A stretch of 64,000 nucleotides of DNA from Solibacillus sp. R5-41 (GTDB lineage: Bacteria > Bacillota > Bacilli > Bacillales_A > Planococcaceae): NCBI RefSeq assembly GCF_002736105.1, contig NZ_CP024123.1:2844001-2908000 (forward strand), read 5' to 3'. How positions within the stretch are numbered: the first letter of the stretch is position 1; every line of letters begins with the position of its first letter. Below the pieces are notes generated by a model. The model ran no database searches, was not told the DNA's origin, and saw only the letters and a list, made by a program, of their open reading frames with translations. Of this stretch, positions 1 through 9,006 are shown piece after piece. Both the position numbers and the translations under genes were made by a program.

Positions 1-529
1 TGCTAAGGACATCATTTTTCGGAACAATTAAAAACAATTCCTCTTCCCATAATTTTTCCCAATAAATATACGATTTATATTCAAGAGGGGATATTAAACA
101 TACATCCAATTGACCATCCTCCAATTTTTCCAGTAAAACCCCCGAATTACTTTGCGTCAATTGAAATTTCATGTGTGGGTATACGGTCCGAATATCGTTC
201 ATTAAAGCAGGAATTACTTTTAGTCCAAGCGTATGCATAAAGCCGATTGCGACTTCACCAAACCCTGGTGAAATGATGTTTTGTAAATCTTCACGTGCCT
301 TATCATAATCGCGCAGTAATTGCTCCGTGCGTTCTAGAAAAAAACGACCGTATCGATTTAATCGGATTGCCCTACCATGCCGATCAAATAATTGAACACC
401 CAGACTTGCTTCTAATTGGGAAATCGATTTGCTTAAGGCTGGTTGTGTCATATGTAATTGTTCTGCTGCACGCGACATATTTTCATAATGCGCAACCGTT
501 TTAAAGTAGATTAACGGTAAAAGTTCCAC
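1..529 (-). CDS. LysR-family transcriptional regulator (3' end beyond window)
   Basis: The minus strand stays open from about 529 to the window edge. It encodes an N-terminal winged HTH typical of LysR regulators (MSRAAEQLHMTQPALSKSIS) followed by the start of the substrate-binding domain. I prefer the GTG at 529 (reading VELLPLIYF) because AAGGGG lies 9 nt upstream; the in-frame ATG at 538 touches that site. The gene is divergent from the MFS transporter at 659, the usual layout for a LysR protein controlling its neighbour. The C-terminal effector-binding part is outside the window, so the ligand cannot be guessed. The family call is firm; the target is inference. Confidence 0.88.
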   Translation of the reverse strand, partial: MELLPLIYFKTVAHYENMSRAAEQLHMTQPALSKSISQLEASLGVQLFDRHGRAIRLNRYGRFFLERTEQLLRDYDKAREDLQNIISPGFGEVAIGFMHTLGLKVIPALMNDIRTVYPHMKFQLTQSNSGVLLEKLEDGQLDVCLISPLEYKSYIYWEKLWEEELFLIVPKNDVLS

Positions 530-541
530 TTTGCACATCCC

Positions 542-562
542 CTTATAACTTTTTTTTATAAG
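542..562. promoter_or_regulatory. Palindrome in LysR/MFS divergent promoter region
   Basis: CTTATAA-N7-TTATAAG sits between the divergent LysR and MFS genes, 13 nt upstream of the LysR start. LysR proteins usually bind dyads of this kind near their own promoter, so this is a candidate operator. The role is inference from position and symmetry. Confidence 0.4.
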
Positions 563-658
563 CGACATAAAAACAATGAATTATCTTTATTATGGCACTT
601 TCCTTATACTGATGGAAATAGCATATCAAATTTAGTACGACTTGTGAGGTTTTCGTCG

Positions 659-1873
659 ATGAATTACATACAAAAAGGAACAAAACAATTTACACTTACG
701 AACTTAGCACTATTTGCTGCTGGATTTATTACATTCGCGAATCTTTATGTAACACAACCTTTAATGCCACAGTTTGCACATGATTACGGTGTCTCTCCTG
801 CTGTTGCAAGCTTATCTCTTTCTGTTGCTACATGTGTACTCTCCTTTAGTTTAATCCTTTTCGGGTCTCTATCAGAAGCATGGGGACGAAAAAAATTAAT
901 GACCATCTCAATCATCGCTGCCTCATTTTTAACAATTACACTCGCCTTTGCACCAACATTTGAAGTGTTATTAATGCTTCGAGTCGTGCAAGGTTTTGTA
1001 TTTGCAGGCGTTCCAGCTATTGCAATGGCCTATTTAGGTGAAGAAATGGAGCCGGCAAGCTTAGGGACCGCAATGGGTTTATACATTAGTGGAAATGCGA
1101 TTGGAGGACTTTCTGGGCGAGTCATTATGGGCATGATGACCGACTTCTTTAACTGGCGGATTGGGATGCTCGTTTTAGGATTATTAAGCTTAGTCATTTG
1201 CCTGTACTTCATTTGGGCTTTACCACCATCGAAACATTTTAAACCGCGTCCACTTCAATTGAAAGCAATGACCCAATCTTTATTCCAGCATTTAAAAGAT
1301 CCAGGGCTCGTTTGTTTATTCGGCATTGCTTTTACGCTTATGGGCAGCTTTGTCACGATGTTCAACTATATTGGATTTAAGCTTCTCGATGCACCGTACA
1401 ATTTAAGTGCAACCGTTGTTGGTTGGATTTTTGTCGTTTATTTAGTTGGATCCTGGAGTTCCACATGGTTTGGTAGCTTATCCGATCGCTTCGGTCGACA
1501 GCACGTGCTCTACATTGGCATTTTTATTATGATGACCGGTGGATTGCTTACATTACCAGAAAGCCTACTTGTAAAAATTATTGGGATCACTATGTTTACA
1601 TTTGGATTTTTTGGCTCGCACTCGATTGCCAGTGGTTGGGTAAGTCGACGCGCTTTAAAAAACAAAGCTCAAGCTTCATCACTCTACTTATTCGCCTATT
1701 ATTTCGGGTCGAGTGTTGGGGGAACTTTAGGTGGTGTATTCTGGGTACGCTACGGATGGACTGGCATTATTGTGTATATTACAAGCGCGTTAGCTATCAC
1801 CTTCACACTTGCCGCCGTCATCCATTTTATTAATCACTCCCATGCAACCATTGCTACAAAAGCTCAAGCCTAA
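659..1873 (+). CDS. MFS transporter, YnfM-like efflux protein
   Basis: About 404 residues with some twelve hydrophobic segments. The motif-A-like stretch GSLSEAWGRKK lies between helices 2 and 3, and its repeat GSLSDRFGRQ in the second half, both diagnostic of the major facilitator superfamily. A proton-driven exporter in the cytoplasmic membrane is most likely; the fold resembles YnfM/arabinose-efflux proteins, but the substrate cannot be read from sequence. I chose ATG 659 because GAGG sits about 10 nt upstream; an upstream GTG at 644 is in frame but lacks a site. Divergent from the LysR gene and probably controlled by it. Confidence 0.88.
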   Translation: MNYIQKGTKQFTLTNLALFAAGFITFANLYVTQPLMPQFAHDYGVSPAVASLSLSVATCVLSFSLILFGSLSEAWGRKKLMTISIIAASFLTITLAFAPTFEVLLMLRVVQGFVFAGVPAIAMAYLGEEMEPASLGTAMGLYISGNAIGGLSGRVIMGMMTDFFNWRIGMLVLGLLSLVICLYFIWALPPSKHFKPRPLQLKAMTQSLFQHLKDPGLVCLFGIAFTLMGSFVTMFNYIGFKLLDAPYNLSATVVGWIFVVYLVGSWSSTWFGSLSDRFGRQHVLYIGIFIMMTGGLLTLPESLLVKIIGITMFTFGFFGSHSIASGWVSRRALKNKAQASSLYLFAYYFGSSVGGTLGGVFWVRYGWTGIIVYITSALAITFTLAAVIHFINHSHATIATKAQA

Positions 1874-1880
1874 ACAAAAA

Positions 1881-1919
1881 AGCAGATTCATTCGACTAAT
1901 TCGAATGAGCCTGCTTTTA
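1881..1919. terminator. Bidirectional intrinsic terminator
   Basis: Inverted arms around AGCAGATTCATTCGA and its complement, flanked by an A-run on one side and a T-run on the other. It separates the convergent MFS and degV genes and can serve both. Confidence 0.75.
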
Positions 1920-1924
1920 TCTAA

Positions 1925-2776
1925 TTATTGTCGAACCCAAGTAAGTCCTAGCGTTCCTTCACCAGCATGTACGCCTACGCAAGCTGAAAGAGGTGTTGGG
2001 ATAAAGTTGATCGTTGGGAATTGAACTTCCAATTCCTCTTTCCACTCTACCGCACCTGCTTCATTGTTACAGTTAATAACTGCCACTTCTGTTACTGGCG
2101 ATTTTGCAATAGCTTCTTGTAAACGCTCGACTGCACATTTCTTTGCGCGTTTGTCTGCTCGAACTTTTTGTAACACTTCTGGACTGCCCAATTTATTGAA
2201 GCCAATGACTAATTTAATATTTAAAAGATTACTTAATAACATCGCGGTTCCAGATACCCGGCCACTTTTATGTAATTGCCCTAAGCTTGCTGGAATAAAC
2301 GTCAAATCAGCTTTATCACACATCGCTTCAATCTGTTGCACAATTTGCTCTGGTTCAAGGCCTTGCTTTTCAAGTTCCAGCCCTTTTTCCAACATTACCT
2401 GCATTGGATAAGAACCTATTTTTGAATCGATCGCGAAGTTTTTGAATCCTGCCTGCTCAGCCGCCATTGGAGAACTGACGACAGTGCCCGATAATTGTTC
2501 AGAAGTATGAATTGCGATTGCATAATCATAGCCCTCTTCTTTCAATCGTTCGTATAAAGCAACATGCTCACCAAATGTAGGCTGAGAAGTTTTTGGATGT
2601 TCTTTTGAATTGCGTAATTTATGATAAAATTCGTCATGTGTCATATCGATCGTTTCACGGAAAGCGCTTTCTTCAAAAACGACGTTCAATGCCAATACAT
2701 GGATATTATGTTTTCTTATAAACTCTTCTGTTAATAATGCCGCTGTGTCTGTAACCCAAGCTACCTTTTTACCCAT
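1925..2776 (-). CDS. DegV family fatty-acid-binding protein
   Basis: A 283-residue soluble protein that opens with VAWVTDTAALL and carries HTSEQLSGT about a third of the way in, both typical of DegV proteins. Members bind a fatty acid between two domains; the best studied deliver fatty acids to FakA kinase in Gram-positive bacteria (FakB). No FakA-like gene lies nearby, so a FakB role is only possible. Length is usual for the family. The gene stands alone, converging on the MFS gene, with a promoter region of about 250 nt upstream. Confidence 0.9.
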   Translation of the reverse strand: MGKKVAWVTDTAALLTEEFIRKHNIHVLALNVVFEESAFRETIDMTHDEFYHKLRNSKEHPKTSQPTFGEHVALYERLKEEGYDYAIAIHTSEQLSGTVVSSPMAAEQAGFKNFAIDSKIGSYPMQVMLEKGLELEKQGLEPEQIVQQIEAMCDKADLTFIPASLGQLHKSGRVSGTAMLLSNLLNIKLVIGFNKLGSPEVLQKVRADKRAKKCAVERLQEAIAKSPVTEVAVINCNNEAGAVEWKEELEVQFPTINFIPTPLSACVGVHAGEGTLGLTWVRQ

Positions 2777-3034
2777 TTAATAGTAAACCCCTTGAATAAA
2801 TATTTTTTATCTCCACAAAAATGTATAGGAAATCATTATTGTTCCATAGTGACATTTGTCATATCGTTAAAGATTTTTCCCTATCATTGTCTTTTTTTCG
2901 ACACGTTTCAACACTGACTCTATTTAATCGGTTTATACTTTTACAAATTATAGTAAGTTCATTACAATAGTAGATAATAGTTGAATTGCTATAGAAATTC
3001 AACCAATTAAAATGATAAAGGTGGAGCTGATGAC

Positions 3035-3505
3035 ATGAATCTTTATGAAATCGCCGTGCGCACGGAAAACAACGAGTCCTATTTATTAGAAAATTATAGA
3101 GGAAACGTACTTCTCATCGTTAATACCGCAAGTAAATGTGGTTTCACGAAGCAATTTACCCAACTAGAGGAACTGTTTCAAAAATATAAAGACAAAGGTT
3201 TCATCGTTTTAGGATTCCCCTCAGACCAATTTAAGCAGGAGTTCCAATCAAGTGAAGAAGCCGCACAGTTTTGCCGCCTTGATTACGGTGTAACATTCCC
3301 GATGCATGAACTCGTCAAGGTAAACGGTGAAAATGCCCATCCACTATTCCAGCACTTAACTTCGGAAAGTAAAGGATTTTTAGGTCAGGCGATTAAATGG
3401 AACTTCACAAAATTTTTAGTCGATCGTGAAGGGAATGTTATAAAACGTTATGCTCCTATCGATACTCCCTTTGTAGCTGAAAAAGAGATTGTCCAATTAT
3501 TATAA
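3035..3505 (+). CDS. Glutathione peroxidase family (thiol peroxidase type)
   Basis: A 156-residue GPx-fold protein. The peroxidatic Cys35 is in NTASKCGFT, and the Gln and Trp-Asn partners are present (the latter in KWNFTKF). The Cys in QFCRLDYGVTFP matches the resolving cysteine of thioredoxin-dependent GPx enzymes. The usual FPCNQF motif reads FPSDQF, so the middle cysteine is lost. It probably reduces peroxides in the cytoplasm using thioredoxin rather than glutathione. A good site (AAAGGTGGAG) precedes the ATG. A paralogue that keeps the FPC cysteine lies at 15830. Confidence 0.93.
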   Translation: MNLYEIAVRTENNESYLLENYRGNVLLIVNTASKCGFTKQFTQLEELFQKYKDKGFIVLGFPSDQFKQEFQSSEEAAQFCRLDYGVTFPMHELVKVNGENAHPLFQHLTSESKGFLGQAIKWNFTKFLVDREGNVIKRYAPIDTPFVAEKEIVQLL

Positions 3506-3546
3506 GACGAAAATTTAAAACCGCTTTCATTTTGTAAGCTCAATGT

Positions 3547-3575
3547 TTGACGATAGTTTACACGTATACTATAAT
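3547..3575 (+). promoter_or_regulatory. Sigma-A promoter of the SDR gene
   Basis: TTGACG at 3547-3552 and a perfect TATAAT at 3570-3575 are separated by 17 nt. The predicted start, near 3582, gives a leader of about 58 nt ahead of the SDR gene. Confidence 0.8.
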
Positions 3576-3639
3576 GAGCTTATCTTCTTTATTGGAGAGA
3601 AATTCATATACTAATATAGTAATTAGGGAGTGTTTATTA

Positions 3640-4374
3640 ATGAGTCGTTTAGAAAACAAAGTAGCTATTATTACAGGTTCAGCACAAGGTATGGGTGCTG
3701 CTCACGCAAAACTTTTCGTAGAACAAGGGGCAAAAGTAGTTTTAACAGACTTAAATGAAGAAAAAGGACAAGCATTTGCTGCTGAACTTGGCGAGAACGC
3801 AATCTTCGTTAAACAAAACGTTGCAAGTGAAGAAGATTGGGCGACAGTTGTTGCAAAAGCAGAAGAAGCATTCGGTCCAGTGAATGTTTTAGTAAACAAT
3901 GCTGGTATTACAATGGCTAAAAACATGTTAGAAGTTACGGTTGAAGAATACCGTCGCATCGTTGAAATTAACCAAGTTTCAGTATTTTTAGGCATGAAAA
4001 CAGTTGCAGCTTCAATGATGAAAGCTGGCGGTGGTTCAATCGTTAACATTTCTTCATTAAATGGTTTAGTAGCTGGTGCAATCGGTTACACAGATACAAA
4101 ATTCGCTGTTCGTGGTATGTCTAAAGCAGCTGCAATTAACTTAGCGCCAATGGGCATCCGCGTAAACTCTGTACACCCAGGTGTTATCGCTACACCAATG
4201 GTTGTTCAAGAAGATACTAAAGCAGCTGTTGAAGCATTCGCTAAACATATTCCATTAAAACGCGTTGCACAACCTGAAGAAGTTTCAAACATGGTATTAT
4301 TCTTAGCTTCTGATGATTCTAGCTACTCTACTGGTTCTGAGTTTATTATTGACGGCGGAATTTCAGCTCAATAA
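3640..4374 (+). CDS. Short-chain dehydrogenase/reductase (classical SDR)
   Basis: A 244-residue Rossmann oxidoreductase. GSAQGMG (13-19) binds the nucleotide and NNAG (86-89) is conserved. The catalytic set is complete: Asn111, Ser138/139, Tyr150 and Lys154 (YTDTK). Asp37 at the end of strand 2 favours NAD(H) over NADP(H). The C-terminus resembles hydroxysteroid/levodione-type dehydrogenases, but the substrate is not determined. I chose ATG 3640, with AGGGAG 9 nt upstream, over a longer reading from 3547 that would run through the promoter. Monocistronic, with its own promoter and a strong terminator. Confidence 0.92.
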   Translation: MSRLENKVAIITGSAQGMGAAHAKLFVEQGAKVVLTDLNEEKGQAFAAELGENAIFVKQNVASEEDWATVVAKAEEAFGPVNVLVNNAGITMAKNMLEVTVEEYRRIVEINQVSVFLGMKTVAASMMKAGGGSIVNISSLNGLVAGAIGYTDTKFAVRGMSKAAAINLAPMGIRVNSVHPGVIATPMVVQEDTKAAVEAFAKHIPLKRVAQPEEVSNMVLFLASDDSSYSTGSEFIIDGGISAQ

Positions 4375-4412
4375 TTGAAGTTGTAGGATATTAAAAATTT
4401 AGCTCATTTTCC

Positions 4413-4453
4413 AGCCAGTTATCGATTTATTTCGGTAACTGGCTGTTTTATTT
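4413..4453 (+). terminator. Intrinsic terminator after the SDR gene
   Basis: Nine-base arms AGCCAGTTA/TAACTGGCT with a 14-nt loop, followed by GTTTTATTTT. Confidence 0.85.
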
Positions 4454-4599
4454 TGCCTTTATAAAAATATCAATTCACAGTTTTTTCACTAAATCATCAT
4501 TACAAAAAAACGCTTATAGAAATCCATCGGCTATTTAATACCCAACGACTTCCTAACTGCGTATGTTAAAAAAATTTCATTACAATATGAGTATGTTTT

Positions 4600-5421
4600 T
4601 TAGATGATATGTGCAAGGCTTTGCCCGATTGAAGTTACACCAACAATAATTAATAAAACATAAACCAGTCTTTTAAAATTGCCTTCATTCACGAAATTTC
4701 GCAAATAATTCCCAATAAAATGGCCGATTACTAATGGTATTAATAATATTACTATCGTTTTTATTAAATCATACGTTAACCTCTGCTGTGAAATCCCTAT
4801 CGCCAAAACCAACGCTAAACAATAGTTGATAATAAAAAAATTCACAATTGTAGCTCGGAATATATCTTTAGGTAATAAATGAATTAATACCGCTATGACT
4901 GGTGGGCCAGGTATACCTGCTGCACCGGTTAGTATTCCCGACAAAACTCCAGCGAAGTAAAATGTAAATGGTAATTTCATTTTTTCAATTGGCAACGCTT
5001 CTAGGTCAACGGATGCTTGTTCCAAAGTAAAAGCATTTTGAGTATCTTCTTTTTTTCGTCTTGCTGACATCAATTGAAAAAAAACATAACTTAACACTGT
5101 AACCCCTACAATCCCTTTCAAATAAATAGCATTTATTTCACCACCAATTAGTATTCCTAACAGCAATCCAGGTAAACCGCTTGCGAGCAGTCGCCAAATT
5201 AAATCCCAACGAGCTAAATTTTTTGTTTTTCTAGCTCCCAGTAGAAGAGCAAATAACGATAATACCATGGTCATTAAAACGGCTACATAACTTGGATAGA
5301 TATAAAGTAATAACGGAATTGCAACAAGTGCGAAGCCAAAGCCAGTTAATGCTTGAACCCCAGTTGCACTAATTACAATAATGCTACTCAAAACGATATG
5401 GAAAACTCTTAAACCAAACAC
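4600..5421 (-). CDS. TSUP (TauE/SafE) family membrane permease
   Basis: 273 residues with about eight hydrophobic helices in two repeats. GxQALTGFGFAL near residue 25 and GILTGAAGIPGPPV near 160 are the paired TSUP motifs. Family members export sulfite or organosulfonates or move related anions across the cytoplasmic membrane; the substrate here is open. A charged loop lies in the middle (residues about 119-140). The gene stands alone with no sulfur genes beside it. Confidence 0.87.
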   Translation of the reverse strand: MFGLRVFHIVLSSIIVISATGVQALTGFGFALVAIPLLLYIYPSYVAVLMTMVLSLFALLLGARKTKNLARWDLIWRLLASGLPGLLLGILIGGEINAIYLKGIVGVTVLSYVFFQLMSARRKKEDTQNAFTLEQASVDLEALPIEKMKLPFTFYFAGVLSGILTGAAGIPGPPVIAVLIHLLPKDIFRATIVNFFIINYCLALVLAIGISQQRLTYDLIKTIVILLIPLVIGHFIGNYLRNFVNEGNFKRLVYVLLIIVGVTSIGQSLAHII

Positions 5422-5604
5422 AAAGCCCCTCCCTCATTAATAAATTCCCGTTTCTAAATTAAAAGATATTTGAATGTAATAAATCCAGCTGTACTTTGTT
5501 AATGTTCTACACCTTATTTTGACTTTTAGCGTAGTGTTAAAGAATACTATAAGTCAGAAGTTTTCTGAATCATCAATTTAAATCGTCCGTAAAGATAAAT
5601 AAAA

Positions 5605-5639
5605 AAATCGCTATCGTATAAGCAATACTTTAGCGATTT
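5605..5639 (-). terminator. Intrinsic terminator
   Basis: AAATCGCTA/TAGCGATTT arms followed by a T-run in the minus direction, just after the gene ending at 5666. Confidence 0.7.
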
Positions 5640-5665
5640 ATTGAACAATATAGAGTTACTATTTT

Positions 5666-5983
5666 TTACCAATCCCTATTTCGAATCGCTTCCTCAATAT
5701 CAATATCGATCTGATATGCCTTCAGCATTAAGAAGACCGTATCTGCTATTGACTCTCTCGCTACCGTTTCGATTTCACTACCATGCTCATCAAACACTTC
5801 TGCTAAATTATTAATTTCATCTGTCATCTCATCTAATTTTAGTTGCACGGTTTCATTTGTATAGGTTTCCGTTTCCAGAAAGTGTGCGACTCCTTCAATT
5901 GTTGCTTTGACCTTGTCTACTAAAAAATCTGGGAAGTATGAATCTCTATACATATCCACTAAATAACTAATATCTTTTGTCAA
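5666..5983 (-). CDS. DUF5713-type small acidic protein
   Basis: A 105-residue acidic, helical protein with the N-terminal pattern MYRDSYFPDFLVDKVK that I associate with DUF5713. No signal peptide, membrane segment or catalytic motif is visible. The function of the family is unknown to me. Monocistronic, with its own terminator. The reading frame is convincing from its composition and ribosome binding site; the family name is from memory. Confidence 0.72.
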   Translation of the reverse strand: MTKDISYLVDMYRDSYFPDFLVDKVKATIEGVAHFLETETYTNETVQLKLDEMTDEINNLAEVFDEHGSEIETVARESIADTVFLMLKAYQIDIDIEEAIRNRDW

Positions 5984-6206
5984 CGCAATCCCTCCAATAT
6001 ATTGTATCTATTATTATAATAACACAAGAATATTGCGAATTTACTGCAAATCCATTTTTATTACATCTTCACTTCCCCTCCAGCAAGTCACCCCCCTTTT
6101 ACTGCAAGTCACCCGTTAATCAATGCAAGTTACCGGAAATTGGCAGACTCCCCCGGGAAATCAGCATATACTTTGGTTACAAAGAACATTGGTTGGAGGG
6201 AATAAA

Positions 6207-6926
6207 ATGAATGTAATTGAAGTGAACAATTTAAAAAAGTCTTACGGGTCGAAAAATGTGCTGAAAGGGATAGACTTCCAAGCTGGCGAAGGGGAAGTGA
6301 TTGGCGTTATTGGGAAGAACGGCGCTGGAAAATCGACCTTTTTAGAAATTTTAATGACAATCAAGCAATATGATGCAGGACATGTTGTCGTGATGGAAGA
6401 GGATATTAAATCTCTTTCTCTTAACAAGCTTGAACAAGTACGAAAAAATATTTCCGTCGTTTTGCAGCCTACGCAGTTTTATGCAAATTTAAAAGTAGAA
6501 GAGTTGCTGAAATTATTCAAAGCTTATTACGAATCGCCAGTCGAAGTAAAAAAGATAATGGCTGATTTCAAATTAGAGCCGCATCGCAAAAAGTATTTTG
6601 ACAAGCTTTCTGGTGGATGGAAGCAAATCGTAAGCTTAGCGATTGCCTTTTTATCAGAACCTAAACTGCTCATTTTAGATGAACCGACTACCGGACTCGA
6701 TCCACATATGCGAAACATCCTTTGGTCATACATTACAAATTACAATAAACAAACGGGTGGTACTGTTATTTTAACGACACATAATATGGATGAAATCGAA
6801 TTATATTGCGATAAAGTTTTGCTTATCAATAACGGGGTGAATGAAGTTTTTGATACAACTGAGGGAATTTTAAAAGAAGGTTATAAATCTATACACGAAT
6901 TTTACCTTTCTAAAGTAACTATTTAA
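6207..6926 (+). CDS. ABC transporter ATP-binding protein
   Basis: 239 residues with all nucleotide-binding motifs: Walker A GKNGAGKST, Q-loop, a slightly unusual signature LSGGWKQ, Walker B LLILDEPTTGLDP and the H-loop (TTHNMDE). It belongs to the drug/antibiotic exporter class that pairs with ABC-2 permeases. I chose ATG 6207, which has TTGGAGGG 6 nt upstream, over an in-frame ATG at 6123. It is the first gene of a four-gene set with the permease, LytTR regulator and DUF3021 protein. Export of a peptide, lipid or drug is likely. Confidence 0.93.
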   Translation: MNVIEVNNLKKSYGSKNVLKGIDFQAGEGEVIGVIGKNGAGKSTFLEILMTIKQYDAGHVVVMEEDIKSLSLNKLEQVRKNISVVLQPTQFYANLKVEELLKLFKAYYESPVEVKKIMADFKLEPHRKKYFDKLSGGWKQIVSLAIAFLSEPKLLILDEPTTGLDPHMRNILWSYITNYNKQTGGTVILTTHNMDEIELYCDKVLLINNGVNEVFDTTEGILKEGYKSIHEFYLSKVTI

Positions 6927-6937
6927 GGGGGATTATG

Positions 6938-7681
6938 ATGTTAATCACACAATTAAAATATGATTTACTAATGTTTTCCAGGGAATTATTTTATTTAGTT
7001 TTCACTATCTTTGTACCACCTGTTACGTATATTTTTATGGGACAATTATTTGGAGATGCTACGTACGCTGGTAACTTAAGCTATGCTCAAACATATACCC
7101 CTTCATTTATTTTACTTATCACATTTACCGTTATCTTTTTCGCTTTTGGATTTGATCAAGTGACACATAGAACAACAGGGGTTGAAAAGAGAATCCGCCT
7201 TTCCCCTGTATCAAAAAATACACTTTTACTTTCCAGCATCATTCGTTCAATCATCATCACAAGTATTGGCTTCATCTTGATTTTTGTCATTGGTATGGCC
7301 ATGTACAATGTGACATTTAATGCCGTTGAACTTTTCACATCATATGGATTCTTCATTGTACTAAATGCACTTTTACTTGTTATTTCATCTGCTGTTTACT
7401 CATTTTTCAACAACATGAAAAGTGCGCTCGTTTTCTCTATCGTCATTTTGCAAGTAGTTATTTTAACAGGTGGCTTTGCAATGCCAATCAATTTGATGCC
7501 AGAATTTATTCAAACGATTGCGAGCTTTAATCCACTGTACCATATGAATAATTTATTTATTGCAGTTTGGAACGGACAGCTTGCATTGAATGAAAGCACA
7601 ATCCTTTCATTTGCATACATTTTAACGCTTGCTATTGTCTCGTTATTCATACTTGGATTTATGAATAAAAGAAAAATTTAA
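6938..7681 (+). CDS. ABC-2 type permease
   Basis: A membrane protein of about 247 residues with six predicted helices and the ABC-2 layout: N-terminal helix, long loop with VEKRIRLSP, then a helical bundle ending in FNPLYHMNN. It starts 9-12 nt after the ATPase gene, so the two are co-translated and form a 2+2 exporter in the membrane. Two adjacent ATGs (6935, 6938) follow AAGGGGGA; the second gives better spacing. The substrate is unknown. Confidence 0.9.
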   Translation: MLITQLKYDLLMFSRELFYLVFTIFVPPVTYIFMGQLFGDATYAGNLSYAQTYTPSFILLITFTVIFFAFGFDQVTHRTTGVEKRIRLSPVSKNTLLLSSIIRSIIITSIGFILIFVIGMAMYNVTFNAVELFTSYGFFIVLNALLLVISSAVYSFFNNMKSALVFSIVILQVVILTGGFAMPINLMPEFIQTIASFNPLYHMNNLFIAVWNGQLALNESTILSFAYILTLAIVSLFILGFMNKRKI

Positions 7682-7741
7682 CAAAATTGGAGACTTAACT
7701 CTAAGAAACAGATACAATATTCTCGAAAGAGGTGTTGTACA

Positions 7742-8191
7742 TTGAAAGTCTCATTGAATATTGACAGTGACTTTAAAGAAGCCAAAATCACGATTGAAAC
7801 GCCTGAATTAGACAATTCTGTTCAAGAAATTTTAGATTTTATTAAAGGGCGGGAAACCGAATTTTTGATTGGTAAAGATGGAGAAATGCAGCATATTTTA
7901 AAGCCCGATGACATTCACTATTTCCATACAGAAAATGAAAGTGTTGTAGCTGTTACAGCAACAGGCACCTACAAATTGAAAGAGAAACTATATGAATTAG
8001 AGGAAATTCTCCCTGCCAATAAATTTATTCGATTATCAAAATCAGTTATTGTTAATTTGCATGAACTGAGCCGTTTTGAAGCATCGTTTAACGGGACACT
8101 CTGTGTATATTTTAAATCCGGGGCAAAAGAATATGTCTCTCGAACATACGTCAATACAGTGAAAGAAGCTTTAAAAATGAATAGGAGATAA
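7742..8191 (+). CDS. LytTR-domain DNA-binding regulator
   Basis: A 149-residue protein whose C-terminal half (about 60-148) is a LytTR domain: DDIHYFHTEN, then LPANKFIRLSKSVIVNL and FKSGAKEYVSRTYV. There is no receiver domain, so it is the short, non-phosphorylated type that normally pairs with a small membrane partner. The TTG start is supported by AAAGAGGTG 6 nt upstream and by good coding sequence from that point. It precedes the DUF3021 gene by 5 nt. Such pairs usually control themselves and an adjacent transporter; here the ABC exporter lies directly upstream. Confidence 0.92.
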   Translation: MKVSLNIDSDFKEAKITIETPELDNSVQEILDFIKGRETEFLIGKDGEMQHILKPDDIHYFHTENESVVAVTATGTYKLKEKLYELEEILPANKFIRLSKSVIVNLHELSRFEASFNGTLCVYFKSGAKEYVSRTYVNTVKEALKMNRR

Positions 8192-8196
8192 AGCGT

Positions 8197-8607
8197 ATGA
8201 AAAACTTTTTATTTAGAAGTATGATTGGAATTTTCTTCGGCGCATTTCTCACCGTTATTTTGACAAATTCAATCGTACTTTTCAGTGATAAAAGTATGTT
8301 AGAAGGTGAACTTTACACGAAAAATTCGATTGGTTTTATGTTATGTGGTTGGCTATTCTCTGTTAGCTCACTCTATTTCGAAAATCAAAATTTGCGACTA
8401 ATTCAACAGACCGTATTTCACTTTGTAACTGTCATTATTTTGTATTTCATATTAGCATTTGGCATCGGTTGGATTCCATTTAACTTCACTAGCGTCTTAC
8501 TTGCGATTGCTATCTTTGTTTTAATATACTCGGTCAGCTGGACAGTCTGTTATTTATACTTTAAACATCAAATGAAAAAATTAAATGAAGAACTGAATTT
8601 ACTTTGA
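8197..8607 (+). CDS. DUF3021 four-helix membrane protein
   Basis: 136 residues with four hydrophobic segments and a short charged C-terminal tail, the DUF3021 pattern. DUF3021 genes sit next to LytTR regulators across Firmicutes; in streptococcal LytTR systems the membrane partner sequesters the regulator. Whether this one does so is inference by analogy. It follows the LytTR gene by 5 nt and is the last gene of the set. Confidence 0.85.
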   Translation: MKNFLFRSMIGIFFGAFLTVILTNSIVLFSDKSMLEGELYTKNSIGFMLCGWLFSVSSLYFENQNLRLIQQTVFHFVTVIILYFILAFGIGWIPFNFTSVLLAIAIFVLIYSVSWTVCYLYFKHQMKKLNEELNLL

Positions 8608-8630
8608 CTTTTGCTGAAATAAGTTTAAAA

Positions 8631-8675
8631 AATCCTGTATTGGGGTTTATATTTACAACCAACATACAGGATTTC
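8631..8675 (+). terminator. Terminator-like hairpin after DUF3021 gene
   Basis: AATCCTGTAT/ATACAGGATT arms with a long loop that itself contains a GGGTT/AACC pair. The T-run is weak. Confidence 0.55.
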
Positions 8676-8734
8676 TCCTCACTCATTCAAATTAATCGTC
8701 CAAGGAATAAAAAAAGCTGTGCCCTTCTTTACTA

Positions 8735-8869
8735 ATGCCTCCCACTTCTATTGCAAAAGTCGCAACCGCATCCGTGGAAACACTCGAGCTGTTTATCGAT
8801 CAAGCGATGCCTTACGGTGTATCTTCTACTAAAATTGTATTGTCAGGACAGAAGAATACAATATTTTAA
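8735..8869 (+). other. Short orphan ORF, possible gene fragment
   Basis: A 44-codon ORF (begins MPPTSIAKVATASVETLEL) within the 400-nt gap between the DUF3021 gene and the permease. Composition looks protein-like, but no ribosome binding site precedes it and I do not recognise it. It may be a remnant of a lost gene. A terminator hairpin follows at 8883-8920. Confidence 0.25.
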
Positions 8870-8882
8870 ATCTACAAAATAT

Positions 8883-8920
8883 AAAAAAGATGACTTCAGT
8901 GACTGAAATCATCTTTTTTT
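8883..8920. terminator. Intrinsic terminator hairpin
   Basis: A-rich GATGACTTCAG arm, TGA loop and complementary arm running into T7. Can act in both directions; it lies between the orphan ORF and the end of the permease gene. Confidence 0.7.
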
Positions 8921-9006
8921 ATAAATATGTGAATGTTCTTAGAGTCAGAAAAAAGCAATTAATTCATTTATGTGGAAACTAATACTAAAGAACAAAATAT
9001 TCTAAA

